A stretch of 64,000 nt of DNA, from contig JAZQBL010000013.1 in NCBI GenBank assembly GCA_045545665.1, positions 1 to 64,000 of the forward strand. The letters are read 5' to 3'. This document shows positions 1 to 8,599 of the stretch, piece after piece; within the stretch, counting starts at the first letter, position 1; the number at the start of each line of letters is the position of its first letter. The stretch is from RGIG7213 sp045545665 (GTDB taxonomy: Bacteria; Bacillota; Clostridia; Oscillospirales; CAG-272). Under the pieces are notes generated by a model. The model had not been told where the DNA came from, did not search any database, and saw nothing but the letters and a program-made list of their open reading frames with translations. The translations under genes and the position numbers were made by a program.

Positions 1-89
1 GCCAAGGAGTTGAAAGGCAGAGTTGTCTTCCTAAGACCGCTTGGCCTCCGACTTGTCTGCAGGCAAGGGCTTTCAGTATGTAATATACA
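1..89. other. Window edge, no gene assigned
   Basis: This stretch runs from the window edge to a hairpin terminator. A plus-strand frame is open from base 3 and stops at 80-82, just before the terminator, so it could be the end of a plus-strand gene or RNA that begins outside the window. I could not match the peptide or any RNA fold to a family. Confidence 0.3.
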
Positions 90-117
90 AAAAGCCGCGA
101 TTCGTATCGCGGCTTTT
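90..117. terminator. Bidirectional rho-independent terminator
   Basis: An 11-bp perfect stem (AAAAGCCGCGA / TCGCGGCTTTT) with a 6-nt loop is followed by a T-run on both strands. It separates the minus-strand genes to its right from whatever comes in on the plus strand from the left edge. Confidence 0.85.
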
Positions 118-160
118 GCTTATAATTCTATCTATTCGACAAATTCCAATTTGTCGAATT

Positions 161-370
161 TTAATTTATTTTTCTAAATATATATATTGCTGCCGTCAAT
201 GTCAAAATACACAGAACGATACCAAAGACTTTCCCTATTATCATAGGACTTCCAACAGCACATGAAATTCCTATATATAGAATGAATAAACTCAAAATAA
301 ATACAATAGCATATCGTATAAACTTGGGAATTTTAGGATTATTTATAAAATCTGCTAAAAACGGTTCCAT
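161..370 (-). CDS. Small two-TM membrane protein, unknown function
   Basis: A 69-residue protein with two predicted membrane segments, about residues 19-39 and 43-64, and a short basic C-terminus. The start is well supported: GGAGG lies 6 nt upstream of the ATG. It is the last gene before the bidirectional terminator and follows another small two-TM gene and a PH-domain gene on the same strand, so the three are probably one transcript. I do not recognise the family. A membrane location is inferred from hydrophobicity only. Confidence 0.6.
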   Translation of the reverse strand: MEPFLADFINNPKIPKFIRYAIVFILSLFILYIGISCAVGSPMIIGKVFGIVLCILTLTAAIYIFRKIN

Positions 371-420
371 AAAGCACCTCCGTCAAATGCAAGTCTATTT
401 TTGTAAACCAAATTTTGCAA

Positions 421-618
421 TTAAATACAATCAAGAAACCTCAAAACTATTTTTTTAATTTCCTCACCTGCATAAAAAGCGCCGATGATTCCCACTGCCA
501 ACATTCCGATTCCAATATAAAACAGAATATAGTTATCGATAATACTGATCGTCGCTCCGATAATACTTACACCTATAAATTCTATTATAACCGACAATAT
601 ACCAACTATCTTTTTCAA
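421..618 (-). CDS. Small two-TM membrane protein, unknown function
   Basis: The reading frame encodes about 65 residues with two hydrophobic segments (about 4-27 and 29-51) and a charged C-terminal tail. No ATG is available. A TTG at 618 gives an N-terminus starting MKKIVG and has AGGG about 7 nt upstream; a TTG at 633 would add five residues but has no ribosome site. It follows the PH-domain gene by about 40 nt, so it is probably co-transcribed with it. The family is not recognised, and weak start signals keep confidence moderate. Confidence 0.5.
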   Translation of the reverse strand: MKKIVGILSVIIEFIGVSIIGATISIIDNYILFYIGIGMLAVGIIGAFYAGEEIKKIVLRFLDCI

Positions 619-659
619 ATTTTTTCCCTGCAATTCAATTCTATTTATTATCGATTTTA

Positions 660-1067
660 TTACTCCGCGCAGTCACAGCCATCATCGTCGTGGCCGCCAT
701 CATAGCCGTCGTCCATAAATTCACGGGCGGATATACGTTTTTCATCTCTTTGTTTTTCTATGAGGTCTGAAAGAAGCTCTTTGACTTCTTTGGACTTCTT
801 TATTTTAAGTATGTCAAATTCGGGCGTCGATTTATCCGCAGTACAGCAATGTATCGTACCGAGTCCGAATATACGCTGTCCGAGAGTTCTGTTAAGAGTC
901 AAGTCCATTATTCTGTAAAGGCGGATCTCCTCTTCCTTTTTAGAAAAAAATCCCGTTTCGATCATAAGCTTTTCCTCCGTCAGCTTATACACAGTAAAGC
1001 TCCAAGGAAGTCCCAAAAATGTACGTTTTCTGTCTTTCCAGACGTATTCGGTGTTTTTTTCTTTCAT
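660..1067 (-). CDS. Bacterial PH-domain (YdbS/YdbT-like) protein
   Basis: A 135-residue protein whose residues about 10-100 resemble the bacterial PH domain bPH2: a strand with TVYKLTEEKLMIETG, then the EIRLYRIMDLTLNRT and FGLGTIHCCTAD strands that are hallmarks of YdbS/YdbT proteins. There is no membrane segment, unlike most family members. The C-terminus ends in an acidic, Gly-rich tail with two cysteines (DDDGCDC). The start has AAGGAG 9 nt upstream, and a sigma-A promoter lies just before it (1101-1129). The family's role is poorly known and is often linked to the cell envelope. Confidence 0.75.
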   Translation of the reverse strand: MKEKNTEYVWKDRKRTFLGLPWSFTVYKLTEEKLMIETGFFSKKEEEIRLYRIMDLTLNRTLGQRIFGLGTIHCCTADKSTPEFDILKIKKSKEVKELLSDLIEKQRDEKRISAREFMDDGYDGGHDDDGCDCAE

Positions 1068-1100
1068 AAGAACATCTCCTTTTATTTTTTTTACACCCTG

Positions 1101-1129
1101 ATTATATCATACACACAATTAAAAATCAA
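1101..1129 (-). promoter_or_regulatory. Sigma-A promoter for the PH-domain operon
   Basis: On the minus strand TTGATT, 17 nt, TATAAT, preceded by TGA (extended -10). It lies at the end of the lipoprotein gene and points at the PH-domain gene at 1067. Confidence 0.75.
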
Positions 1130-2204
1130 CCGTCATTTTATTAAAGGTTGCACGCTTTTCATCATTTTTGTCAATACTGATATTATAAAGTATACCGTCT
1201 TTTGTAAACGACAGCATACAGCCGTCAAGACTTACCGACTTTTGGTTTTTGGAATTTATTATAATTCCTTTGAAATTTTTATAGGAAATATCATCGGAGT
1301 CACTTATATTAAAACAGACGTATTCACCGTCGAAATGAACTGTTTCTCTGTTTACCTTTTCATTTTCTTCAAGCGTATACAGTACCGTTATATTTTCATC
1401 CTTACCCGTCACCGTGCCTATGTGTTCTGCGGACACCTTGCCTTCTTTGTCTACCTCCGAATAATACATTGCAGCGGTATCGTTTTCTTGACTGTAAAAG
1501 ACAGAATACACGACGCCGACGTTTGAAGGCAAAAGCTTCTTCTTTTCGCATACACCGCTTTTAAGGTCAAATATCTGCAACACGTTACTGTATCCGTCAA
1601 GGCAAGCGCAAATGAGCTTACCGTTATCAATACCAAAGCTCGTTATTGAATGACCGAACGAAAGATCGTTCTTTGTCAAAGAAAGCGTTGTAAATTCGAC
1701 AGGCTCATCCTCCCCCTGCGTATATTTCATTATTCTCGTTTCACCAAGTGTAAGGGAGGACGTTATATAATAAACGTCATTTCCGTCTATTTCAATAAAA
1801 CGTGACTGAACGTCGTAATTATCGTAAACTATCACCTTTGAAAACGGAGTATAGGCGTCGTTTGTTTTCGTATTTATAACTTTAAGCGTACATCTTTCGT
1901 CTCTGTTTGTATACAGTGAGCGTTCAAAAAACGCAATCGTACCGTCGCCGGCGTAAAGCTCATACGCATAATTTCCGTCTGCAAGAGTGTAAACGGTCTT
2001 TTCTTCCCCGTTTTCACTCCTCGTTTTGATATAATATTTTTCGTCTTTCACATTAAGTGTCGCAAGACTTTCACCGTCATAAAACACGGCGTAGCTCAAC
2101 GTTTCGCCGTCGGATGAAGAAAATATCTCCTCGGCATCCCCCAAAGTTTCCCCACAGGAACATAAAAGAACAACGGACAAAAGAACACACAACAGTTTTT
2201 TCAT
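1119..2204 (-). CDS. Lipoprotein, probable beta-propeller-like surface protein
   Basis: The protein starts with a lipoprotein signal (MKKLLCVLLSVVLLCSC), with the lipobox cysteine at about residue 17, so it is probably anchored outside the membrane. The rest is about 340 residues of repeated beta-rich segments (for example YYITSSLTLGETRIMKY and LQIFDLKSGVC) that look like propeller blades, though no family can be named. I chose the ATG at 2204 because GAGG sits before it; the longer frame starting at 2246 would run into the ackA terminator. No enzyme motif is visible. Confidence 0.7.
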   Translation of the reverse strand: MKKLLCVLLSVVLLCSCGETLGDAEEIFSSSDGETLSYAVFYDGESLATLNVKDEKYYIKTRSENGEEKTVYTLADGNYAYELYAGDGTIAFFERSLYTNRDERCTLKVINTKTNDAYTPFSKVIVYDNYDVQSRFIEIDGNDVYYITSSLTLGETRIMKYTQGEDEPVEFTTLSLTKNDLSFGHSITSFGIDNGKLICACLDGYSNVLQIFDLKSGVCEKKKLLPSNVGVVYSVFYSQENDTAAMYYSEVDKEGKVSAEHIGTVTGKDENITVLYTLEENEKVNRETVHFDGEYVCFNISDSDDISYKNFKGIIINSKNQKSVSLDGCMLSFTKDGILYNISIDKNDEKRATFNKMTVDF

Positions 2205-2230
2205 AAATGACCTCATAGATTTAATCAAAA

Positions 2231-2254
2231 GGGGTACCGTAAACACGGTACCCC
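2231..2254 (-). terminator. Rho-independent terminator of ackA
   Basis: On the minus strand a GGGGTACCGT stem closes on ACGGTACCCC with a 4-nt loop and runs into TTTTGATT, 12 nt after the ackA stop codon. Confidence 0.85.
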
Positions 2255-2266
2255 GGATATGTACAA

Positions 2267-3499
2267 TTATTTGTTCATTTCCTTAACAAGTCTTTCAGTA
2301 TCGGATGCGATAACCTTTTCCTCGTTTGTGGGGATAAGATATACAAGAACTTCAGAATCGTCAGTTGAAAGCTTGATCGTATCAGACTGGTGGTGAGCCT
2401 TTGCATTTACTTCCGTATCGATCTTTATGCCGAAGCTCTTAAGCTCGTTACAAACGCGTGCACGGAGGTCGGGGTTGTTTTCACCGAGACCTGCAGTAAA
2501 TACAACTGCATCAAGACCGTCCATAGCTGCAGCGTATGAACCGATGAACTTTCTTATCTGATATGCGAGGATCTTTGTTGTGAGGATCGCACGTGCGTTG
2601 CCTTCCTCTGCTGCCTTTTCGATATCTCTGCTGTCAGAGGATATACCGGAAACTCCGAGGAATCCGCACTTTTTATTCATAAACTCGTTCATCTGAGCGG
2701 GTGTAAAGCCTTCTTTTTCCATAATGAAGGGAACGATAGCGGGGTCGATAGAACCGCAGCGTGTACCCATTATAAGACCGTCAAGGGGTGTGAAGCCCAT
2801 GCTCGTGTCGATAACCTTACCGTCCTTAACAGCCGTTATGGAAGAACCGTTACCGAGGTGGCACGTTACTATTTTTGTGCCTTCTGCCTTGCCCATGATC
2901 TTTATCATTTCGCCTGCAACGTATCTGTGGGAAGTACCGTGAGCACCGTAGCGGCGGATCTGATATTTCTCATACATATCGTAGGGGATGGGATAGAAGT
3001 AGGATTCTTCGGGCATTGTCTGGTGGAATGCTGTGTCGAATACGAGAACTTGAGGTGTACCGGGCATAACTGCCGTACAGCCTGCGATACCCATAAGGTG
3101 GGGTACTGTGTGCAAGGGTGCGAGATCCTTACAAAGCTCAAGCTTTGATATAACGTCATCAGTTACAAGAACACTTTCGGAGAAGTATGCACCGCCGTGC
3201 ACGATTCTGTGACCGACAGCTTCAATTTCCTTCATATCCTTGATAACGCCGATCTCGGGGTCTGTAAGCGTATCAACAAGGATCTGTGTAGCAACTGCGT
3301 GGTTGGGCATGGGGATATCTTTTACTATTTTGGGTTCGCTTCCTCTGCGGTGCTCGATTCTGCCTTCAGCGCCTACGCCGTTAGGTGTTTCTGTAGCAAT
3401 ACGTTCGCAGATACCTTTTGCAAGAACCTCATCTGTGTTAGTATCAAAAAGCTGATACTTAAGGCTGGAAGAGCCAGCATTGACAACAAGTACGTTCAT
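2267..3499 (-). CDS. ackA: Acetate kinase
   Basis: The cytoplasmic enzyme interconverts acetyl phosphate plus ADP and acetate plus ATP, the ATP-forming step of acetate fermentation. At 410 residues it has the family's usual length, with its signatures in order: NAGSSSLKYQLFD at the N-terminus, GHRIVHGG, FDTAFHQTMP, the phosphate-loop HLGNGSS, MGFTPLDGLIMGTRCG, and FTAGLGENN near the C-terminus. AGGAGA lies before the ATG. It has its own promoter and terminator, so it is monocistronic. No phosphotransacetylase gene is beside it. Confidence 0.97.
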   Translation of the reverse strand: MNVLVVNAGSSSLKYQLFDTNTDEVLAKGICERIATETPNGVGAEGRIEHRRGSEPKIVKDIPMPNHAVATQILVDTLTDPEIGVIKDMKEIEAVGHRIVHGGAYFSESVLVTDDVISKLELCKDLAPLHTVPHLMGIAGCTAVMPGTPQVLVFDTAFHQTMPEESYFYPIPYDMYEKYQIRRYGAHGTSHRYVAGEMIKIMGKAEGTKIVTCHLGNGSSITAVKDGKVIDTSMGFTPLDGLIMGTRCGSIDPAIVPFIMEKEGFTPAQMNEFMNKKCGFLGVSGISSDSRDIEKAAEEGNARAILTTKILAYQIRKFIGSYAAAMDGLDAVVFTAGLGENNPDLRARVCNELKSFGIKIDTEVNAKAHHQSDTIKLSTDDSEVLVYLIPTNEEKVIASDTERLVKEMNK

Positions 3500-3550
3500 T
3501 TTTCTCTCCTAAAATTTATTCTTGATTTTTTTATAATTATATCGTATAAT

Positions 3551-3579
3551 ATTATACACCCTATTTTATTATTTTTCAA
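3551..3579 (-). promoter_or_regulatory. Sigma-A promoter of ackA
   Basis: On the minus strand TTGAAA, 17 nt, TATAAT, about 50 nt before the ackA start. The divergent plus-strand gene at 3641 must have its own promoter in the same 140-nt gap, but none could be fixed. Confidence 0.8.
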
Positions 3580-3640
3580 TAGAAAAAACAAAAAATTACG
3601 CATTATTCATGCATTTTTTATTATATTCAAGGAGAACAGG

Positions 3641-4813
3641 ATGTCATACGGTGCAATATTTATCATTTGCGAGTTTGACCCGTTTCACTTCGGGCATAAA
3701 TATCTTATAGACCGTGCAAGAGAGCTTGCGGAAAATTCGCCTATAATATGCATTATGAGCGGTAATTTCACCCAAAGGGGCGAGTGCGCCGTTATTGATA
3801 AATACGACAGAGCCAAAGCCGCCGTTTTATGCGGTGCGGATCTTGTTTTGTCTCTGCCTGTACAGTACAGCAGTGCTTGCGCCGAGCTTTTTGCAAGGGG
3901 TGCTGTGCGGATCGCGCAGGAAATATCGTGCGGGGACGACTGTGCGCTTTTATTCGGTTCGGAATCGGGCGACATAGCAAGCCTCTCTCTGTGCGCTGAG
4001 CGTATTTCATCATCTGAATTTGCAAAAGAGCTTGATAAGATCAAAGGCGATATGCAATATCCGAAAAAAAGAGCCGACTTATACAAAGAAATATACGGTG
4101 ATGACGGTATTCTTTCAAGTCCAAACAACGTCCTCGGAATAGAATATATAAAAGCGATAAACAAATACGCCCCCAACATAAAACCGCTTACCGTCAAACG
4201 TGCATACGCCGAGCACAACAGCACTAAGACCGATGGAAAATACGCATCCGCAACGTATATACGAGCTAAAACCGACACGGACGAATATCTTTTGCATATT
4301 CCGCAGATCACGCACGAAATATATAAAGGTGCAAACTTCCCTGCAAATATACGGAATGCCGAAAAAATAATCCTCTCAAAGCTTCGATATATGCAAGGCG
4401 GCGGCTATTCCGACTGCGGCGGCGGACTTTTGGAAATGATATCAGACCGTGCAAAAAAATCCTCAAGCTATGACGAGCTTTTGCAGTTATGTGCCACAAA
4501 AAAATACACGAATGCAAAAATACGCCGTGCGATATTATCCGCTGTTTTGGGAATAAGCGAGGAATGCAGAAAGGAAGCCCCGCGTTATACCCTTCTGCTC
4601 GGTGCGGACAGTGCAGGGCTTGAATATCTGTCAAAAACGAAAAAACGGTGCCGAAACATCTGCGTCGTAACAAAACCGTCAGATCACACATCCATTCCGC
4701 AGTTTGCGCTTGAAACAGAAGCAGATAATCTTTTTTCGTTTATGACGCCGAAAACAGCACCGTTTAATTATTCAATAAGAAAAACACCGTTTATTTTGAA
4801 AGACGTGACTTAA
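3641..4813 (+). CDS. tmcAL: tRNA(Met) cytidine acetate ligase (TmcAL/YlbM family)
   Basis: A 390-residue member of the nucleotidyltransferase-like YlbM family. In Bacillus subtilis this enzyme makes N4-acetylcytidine at the wobble base of elongator tRNA-Met from acetate and ATP. Visible signatures are the HIGH-type motif FDPFHFGHKYLI near residue 10, IMSGNFTQRGE, and SPNNVLGIEYIKAI in the middle. The start at 3641 has AAGGAG 7 nt upstream; the open frame continues back into ackA but that part is not coding. The last 23 bases overlap the convergent carD-like gene. It needs acetate, and the neighbouring gene is ackA, though a link is only inference. Confidence 0.92.
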   Translation: MSYGAIFIICEFDPFHFGHKYLIDRARELAENSPIICIMSGNFTQRGECAVIDKYDRAKAAVLCGADLVLSLPVQYSSACAELFARGAVRIAQEISCGDDCALLFGSESGDIASLSLCAERISSSEFAKELDKIKGDMQYPKKRADLYKEIYGDDGILSSPNNVLGIEYIKAINKYAPNIKPLTVKRAYAEHNSTKTDGKYASATYIRAKTDTDEYLLHIPQITHEIYKGANFPANIRNAEKIILSKLRYMQGGGYSDCGGGLLEMISDRAKKSSSYDELLQLCATKKYTNAKIRRAILSAVLGISEECRKEAPRYTLLLGADSAGLEYLSKTKKRCRNICVVTKPSDHTSIPQFALETEADNLFSFMTPKTAPFNYSIRKTPFILKDVT

Positions 4814-5318
4814 TATAACCAAAAACTTCATCTCTTTTGATCTCCAGGACGAATGCAAATTCGTCCTTTATCATTTTTTCGGAAAGAGATAATATTTTAG
4901 AATCGCTTGCGTACATCTTTTTACGTTTGCCGTCAAGCTCTGTTTTATATTCGGAAAGCTTCATTGCTATAGCAAGTATTGCACATCTGTCAAAAGATGA
5001 TATCAGAGAGTTAAAATATTCAGCTCTCGCTTTCGTATCATCATTCCACAAAAGTTCAAAATCACGGTAATTATCTATTATTTTATGTATCTCTTCTTTT
5101 GCAAGAAGCATGTGCATAAATTGCTCAAGTTCGGGGAGATCAGCGGGAACGTACGTATGAGATCCGAGCGAATACACCGGCTTGAGCACATAATACGGCT
5201 TTTTTTCAGCACCCGCAAAGCTCATCTCTCTGATATCGCATATTTCACAAATCCCGTTGTTCTTATAAATTACGTTGTCACCAATTTTGTGACGCAATGT
5301 CATATCAACATTTCCCAT
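4791..5318 (-). CDS. CarD-family transcriptional regulator
   Basis: A 175-residue protein with an N-terminal CarD/CdnL/TRCF RNA-polymerase-interaction domain: KIGDNVIYKNNGICEICDI, then YYVLKPVY and a TYVPADLPELE strand, followed by a helical C-terminal half. Members bind the RNA polymerase beta subunit and modulate promoter opening. The start has AAGGTAGGG upstream and a strong sigma-A promoter. Its 3' end overlaps tmcAL by 23 bases on the opposite strand, so the two transcripts meet tail to tail and share no visible terminator. Confidence 0.88.
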   Translation of the reverse strand: MGNVDMTLRHKIGDNVIYKNNGICEICDIREMSFAGAEKKPYYVLKPVYSLGSHTYVPADLPELEQFMHMLLAKEEIHKIIDNYRDFELLWNDDTKARAEYFNSLISSFDRCAILAIAMKLSEYKTELDGKRKKMYASDSKILSLSEKMIKDEFAFVLEIKRDEVFGYIKSRLSK

Positions 5319-5358
5319 TTTTCAACCCTACCTTTCATAGATCTATTCCACAGTCTGC

Positions 5359-5387
5359 ATTATACCATATTTTTTCAAAAAAATCAA
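5359..5387 (-). promoter_or_regulatory. Sigma-A promoter of the carD-like gene
   Basis: On the minus strand TTGATT, 17 nt, TATAAT, in the 90-nt gap between coaD and the carD-like gene. Confidence 0.8.
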
Positions 5388-5409
5388 ATGGTAATAATCA
5401 ACAAAAATA

Positions 5410-5871
5410 TCAAATTAGCGGCGCAACTGCCGACGGAACGAACGGTTTGAAGTCCTTTCCGTACTTTATAAGCTCACGCACCATAGTCGAGCTTATATGT
5501 GACAGCTCGCATCTTGACGGCAAAATTACCGTTTCGACCATAGGAGCAAGCTCCCTGTTGATAGAAGCCATTGAAAACTCGTAGTCGAAATCCGTACCCG
5601 ATCTTGCACCTTTTATTATGACGTCGCATCTGTGCTGTAATGCATAATCAGCAAGAAGTCCCGACGATATATCGGCTCTTACGTTTCTGTATTCACCTGC
5701 CGCTGCGTGCAAAAACTCAAGTCTTTCCTCGGGAGTGAACATCGTTTGCTTTGAGGAGTTTGAAAAAATGCACACGATGACTTCATCAAACAGCATTGAT
5801 GCACGTTGTATTAAGTCCTCGTGGCCGACCGTTATCGGATCGAACGTTCCCGGAATAAGAGCTCTTGACAT
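5410..5871 (-). CDS. coaD: Pantetheine-phosphate adenylyltransferase
   Basis: The enzyme transfers AMP from ATP to 4'-phosphopantetheine, the fourth step of coenzyme A synthesis. The frame gives 153 residues from the ATG at 5871, which has AAAGGAGG upstream; the longer start at 5892 would add a non-conserved extension. Signatures seen are PGTFDPITVGH (the ATP-binding TxGH site) at the N-terminus, KGARSGTDFDYE in the middle and ISSTMVRELI near the C-terminus. It lies downstream of the polysaccharide-cluster genes and begins 17 nt after the preceding gene ends, so it may be co-transcribed with them. Confidence 0.96.
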   Translation of the reverse strand: MSRALIPGTFDPITVGHEDLIQRASMLFDEVIVCIFSNSSKQTMFTPEERLEFLHAAAGEYRNVRADISSGLLADYALQHRCDVIIKGARSGTDFDYEFSMASINRELAPMVETVILPSRCELSHISSTMVRELIKYGKDFKPFVPSAVAPLI

Positions 5872-5888
5872 ATTGTACCTCCTTTGGA

Positions 5889-7004
5889 TCATTCAAGATT
5901 GGTTACAAGGTCGTAGACGAGATAGTCGCCGTCCTCGTCAGCCCTGAAATAAAGCGTAATATTTATATTTTCTCTGTAATCCTGCCAACCTTTTTTACAC
6001 ATTACCTGTATCATTTCAACAGAGCAAGAAAACGTCTTTTCGTCATACGCATAAAAATTTTCTGCTTTTTCGTTTTCGAAGTGATACGATTCATAATCCC
6101 AGACAAAGCCCGACGGGTTATTTTTTATCGCATCGTAAAGCTCCGTCCCCGATTCAAAATACTTTTTCACAGTGCTCATACTGACAGCATTCTGCATTCT
6201 TGCCGCATAATTTTCCGTAGCCTCGATTGCAAGTGCTCCGTACTTTTCTTTCAGCGAATCATCGTATTCAAAATCAAGTGTGTATATTTTTTCTTTTTCA
6301 TCGTACGAAGGTGTCACTTTTTCGCCGTATCTGTTGTAGACCGACACCTCGGGGGCTGTCAAGAGGTCCTTCACTTCGTATTCGTCAAAGGAAAATTTAT
6401 ACACGCCTTCCGGCAAAGTCTCTCTTTTATCGTCTGTTATTCCCGTTTTTGTTCTGTATTTTTCATCAAGAACTATACCGTTTACCTCGGCTTTGCAGTT
6501 GAACGGTATTCGCAATTTAACATTATGTTCTGTTTTGCTGTACAGCGACAGCTTATCAAATTCATAAAACTCAAAGCCGTTTTCGTTCTTGCTGTCCGCT
6601 TTTTTTATTGTAAAGGATGCGAATTTCACGCCGTCCGCCTTTACGTTTATCTTCGTTTTATCCGTCCCCGCAACGTAGACGTACGTTATTTCTTTATCCT
6701 TTGTAAGGCTTTCAAAATATTCTTTGTAATCCTCATAGGTATTGAATTCGTTCACTTCGCACGGGCTTTTTTTCATAAGCTCGTCAAAGTCGGGATCTTC
6801 AAAATAAGTTTTGAAAATATTTTCAACCGTATATTTCGGAAGCGAGGATTCGTAATTTTCAAGATATTTTTCAAGCTTTGAATTGAATATCCCCACACCT
6901 ATTACAACAGCGAGTACAATTACAGCAAGTCCTATATAAAATATTAGTGACGGATATCCGCCGAATATCTTTTTTACAGCAGAGTCTTTTTTCTTATCAA
7001 CCAT
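5889..7004 (-). CDS. Single-pass membrane protein, unknown function
   Basis: A 371-residue protein with one membrane segment at about residues 19-41 (PSLIFYIGLAVIVLAVVIGVG) and a long, charged extracytoplasmic part rich in Glu, Lys and Tyr. No named domain could be recognised. Two structural parts are visible: a first at about residues 55-180 and a second, about 240-371, with a C-terminal strand ending in YLVYDLV. It overlaps the upstream phosphodiester glycosidase gene by 8 nt, which suggests coupled translation and related function at the cell surface. Confidence 0.75.
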   Translation of the reverse strand: MVDKKKDSAVKKIFGGYPSLIFYIGLAVIVLAVVIGVGIFNSKLEKYLENYESSLPKYTVENIFKTYFEDPDFDELMKKSPCEVNEFNTYEDYKEYFESLTKDKEITYVYVAGTDKTKINVKADGVKFASFTIKKADSKNENGFEFYEFDKLSLYSKTEHNVKLRIPFNCKAEVNGIVLDEKYRTKTGITDDKRETLPEGVYKFSFDEYEVKDLLTAPEVSVYNRYGEKVTPSYDEKEKIYTLDFEYDDSLKEKYGALAIEATENYAARMQNAVSMSTVKKYFESGTELYDAIKNNPSGFVWDYESYHFENEKAENFYAYDEKTFSCSVEMIQVMCKKGWQDYRENINITLYFRADEDGDYLVYDLVTNLE

Positions 7005-8157
7005 TTTCGTCCACCGCCCTTACCATAAAGAATGTGGGAAGATATCTCGGCTTTGTGAATGCCTTGTACTTATTCACAACACCGAGCTTCTGATATTCGT
7101 CAAGCGTGCTTTCATCGACGTCGTATTTGTCTATATAATCGGCATAATACATCATCGCAGACGATCCGCCGTCAAGCATTCCCGCACATACAGCGCCGTA
7201 TTTGAGCATAAGATTTATTACGTCGTCACGTGTTGCACCGAGCGAGTTTGCGCTTCTACCGTCGGTAACAAGCAAAATTACCGTTCCGTCTTTTCGCTGT
7301 CCTATGGCAGTTCTTTGTGCAACGCCGAGATCTCCACTTCCAGTATACGCTATCGTTGAGCCGTCTACCGTTTCAATAAGCGCATTTCCCTTTTGAAACG
7401 ACACGCCGTCACGTATCTGCAATTCTTTTACTTCCGCTTCTGTAATTCCCTCTTTTACGACGAGTCTGTCGTTTGCATCAAAGCCTATAAACGTGCGTTT
7501 TAGACCGTCGTTCCAGACTATTTTACCCTCTGACACAGTCATTCCCATAGGTGCGGCACCGCTTCCCGTTCCTCCGCTGTCTTCAAACTCGCCTGCATTT
7601 ATTGCAGCAACTGCACCCGCTTTTTCAGCGGCTACGTATATTCTTTCGCCTCTTTTTGCCGTTTTGAAATCCTGTGAGGAAACACCCGTATAAACTCTTT
7701 TCGGGTCTTTCACGAGCATAACGTACGCTTTAAACGTATTATTTACTACGATGTCAAGCTTTACTCCGTCCTCGTGTCCATCCCATTCATCGACCGATTC
7801 CGTGCTTTGATTCGGATCGTCATCGTCGTTTTCGGCGTTTCCTATATCATCAAAGTCGACCTCTTCGATAACTCTCTCGTTACTTCTGTCAAGTATGCCC
7901 TGAACCGTTTCATCATCGAGGAAAAGCCCCGGCACCCACTTTGTGGCACTTGCCTGCAAAGCCGAAAGCACGAGTGTATCGCGCACAGTTTCACTCGGCC
8001 CGTTTGCGACCGTATTGCAGATACTGAACACGGCAAACACGGCAAGAAGTGCAAGCGTCAGCACGCACACGAGTATCTTAAAAAATATATGCCAGATGAA
8101 GTTCAGCACTTCACCCCTTGTCATTTTTTTCTTTTCTTGCAATTTATCTTTTCCCAT
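6997..8157 (-). CDS. Phosphodiester glycosidase (NAGPA-domain) membrane protein
   Basis: The protein has one N-terminal membrane segment (about residues 20-47) and a C-terminal phosphodiester glycosidase domain (NAGPA/DUF2233 family): GVSSQDFKTAKRGERIYV, AINAGEFEDSGG, PMGMTVSEGKIVWND, VLLVTDGRSANSLGATRDDV and the family marker MLDGGSSAMMY. The family cleaves phosphodiester-linked sugars, and many copies act on wall or capsular polymers. It lies in the exopolysaccharide locus behind an S26-like peptidase. The substrate is not known; removal of a phospho-sugar cap from the polymer is inference. Confidence 0.88.
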   Translation of the reverse strand: MGKDKLQEKKKMTRGEVLNFIWHIFFKILVCVLTLALLAVFAVFSICNTVANGPSETVRDTLVLSALQASATKWVPGLFLDDETVQGILDRSNERVIEEVDFDDIGNAENDDDDPNQSTESVDEWDGHEDGVKLDIVVNNTFKAYVMLVKDPKRVYTGVSSQDFKTAKRGERIYVAAEKAGAVAAINAGEFEDSGGTGSGAAPMGMTVSEGKIVWNDGLKRTFIGFDANDRLVVKEGITEAEVKELQIRDGVSFQKGNALIETVDGSTIAYTGSGDLGVAQRTAIGQRKDGTVILLVTDGRSANSLGATRDDVINLMLKYGAVCAGMLDGGSSAMMYYADYIDKYDVDESTLDEYQKLGVVNKYKAFTKPRYLPTFFMVRAVDENG

Positions 8158-8161
8158 AATT

Positions 8162-8599
8162 TTATTTACCGAGGCATTTTTTTATAAAGCCTTTTATTTT
8201 CCCTTTTATTCGGCTTATTTTTGCTTTTTTTACACGTTTTTTCACGGTATCATAATATTCTTCACTTGCCGTATCGACCGTATCGCCATCGTGTATAAGC
8301 TCTGTCATAACACCTAATACCATATCGTCGGTAACACCGTACTCAAGGACCGTTTGGTTGTCACCGCAGAACACGTAGCTGTCTTTCTTGACGTATATTA
8401 CACGGTGCAAAACGTATTCTCCGTTTTTCCTTTTGTAAAGAGCAACGTCATATTTATCAAGTCTTCTGCCCTTCGGTTTTATTATAACCGTATCGTGGCC
8501 TTGATAAATAAGAGGAAGCATACTCGTTCCCTTCGGAGCTGTAACGTAAAACCCGTTTTCCTCTATTATTTTTTCTATTTCCACTTTTTCTTTTATCAT
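8162..8599 (-). CDS. Signal-peptidase-like S24/S26 domain protein (soluble)
   Basis: A 145-residue protein with the S26/LexA-like fold: GTSMLPLIYQGHDTVIIK contains the catalytic Ser of the SM-P-L motif, RLDKYDVALYK is the second strand, and YVLHRVI supplies a candidate catalytic His of the SipW/ER-type Ser-His dyad. It has no membrane segment at the N-terminus, unlike usual signal peptidases, and ends in a basic amphipathic tail (KRVKKAKISRIKGKIKGF). It overlaps the nucleotidyltransferase gene by 4 nt. A second gene of the same design is at 30841-31284. The substrate is unknown. Confidence 0.8.
   Translation of the reverse strand: MIKEKVEIEKIIEENGFYVTAPKGTSMLPLIYQGHDTVIIKPKGRRLDKYDVALYKRKNGEYVLHRVIYVKKDSYVFCGDNQTVLEYGVTDDMVLGVMTELIHDGDTVDTASEEYYDTVKKRVKKAKISRIKGKIKGFIKKCLGK

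Noticed and set aside
1..89. tRNA or other structural RNA at the left edge
   Set aside because: No cloverleaf, acceptor-stem pair or known RNA motif was found; a truncated feature cannot be excluded.
3197..3640. N-terminal extension of the tmcAL frame
   Set aside because: The extra codons lie antisense to ackA, and the ATG at 3641 has a strong ribosome site and matches the family N-terminus.
5865..6881. Long plus-strand open frame of 338 codons
   Set aside because: It is antisense to the unknown membrane protein gene, has no ribosome site or recognisable domain, and its composition is the mirror of the real gene.
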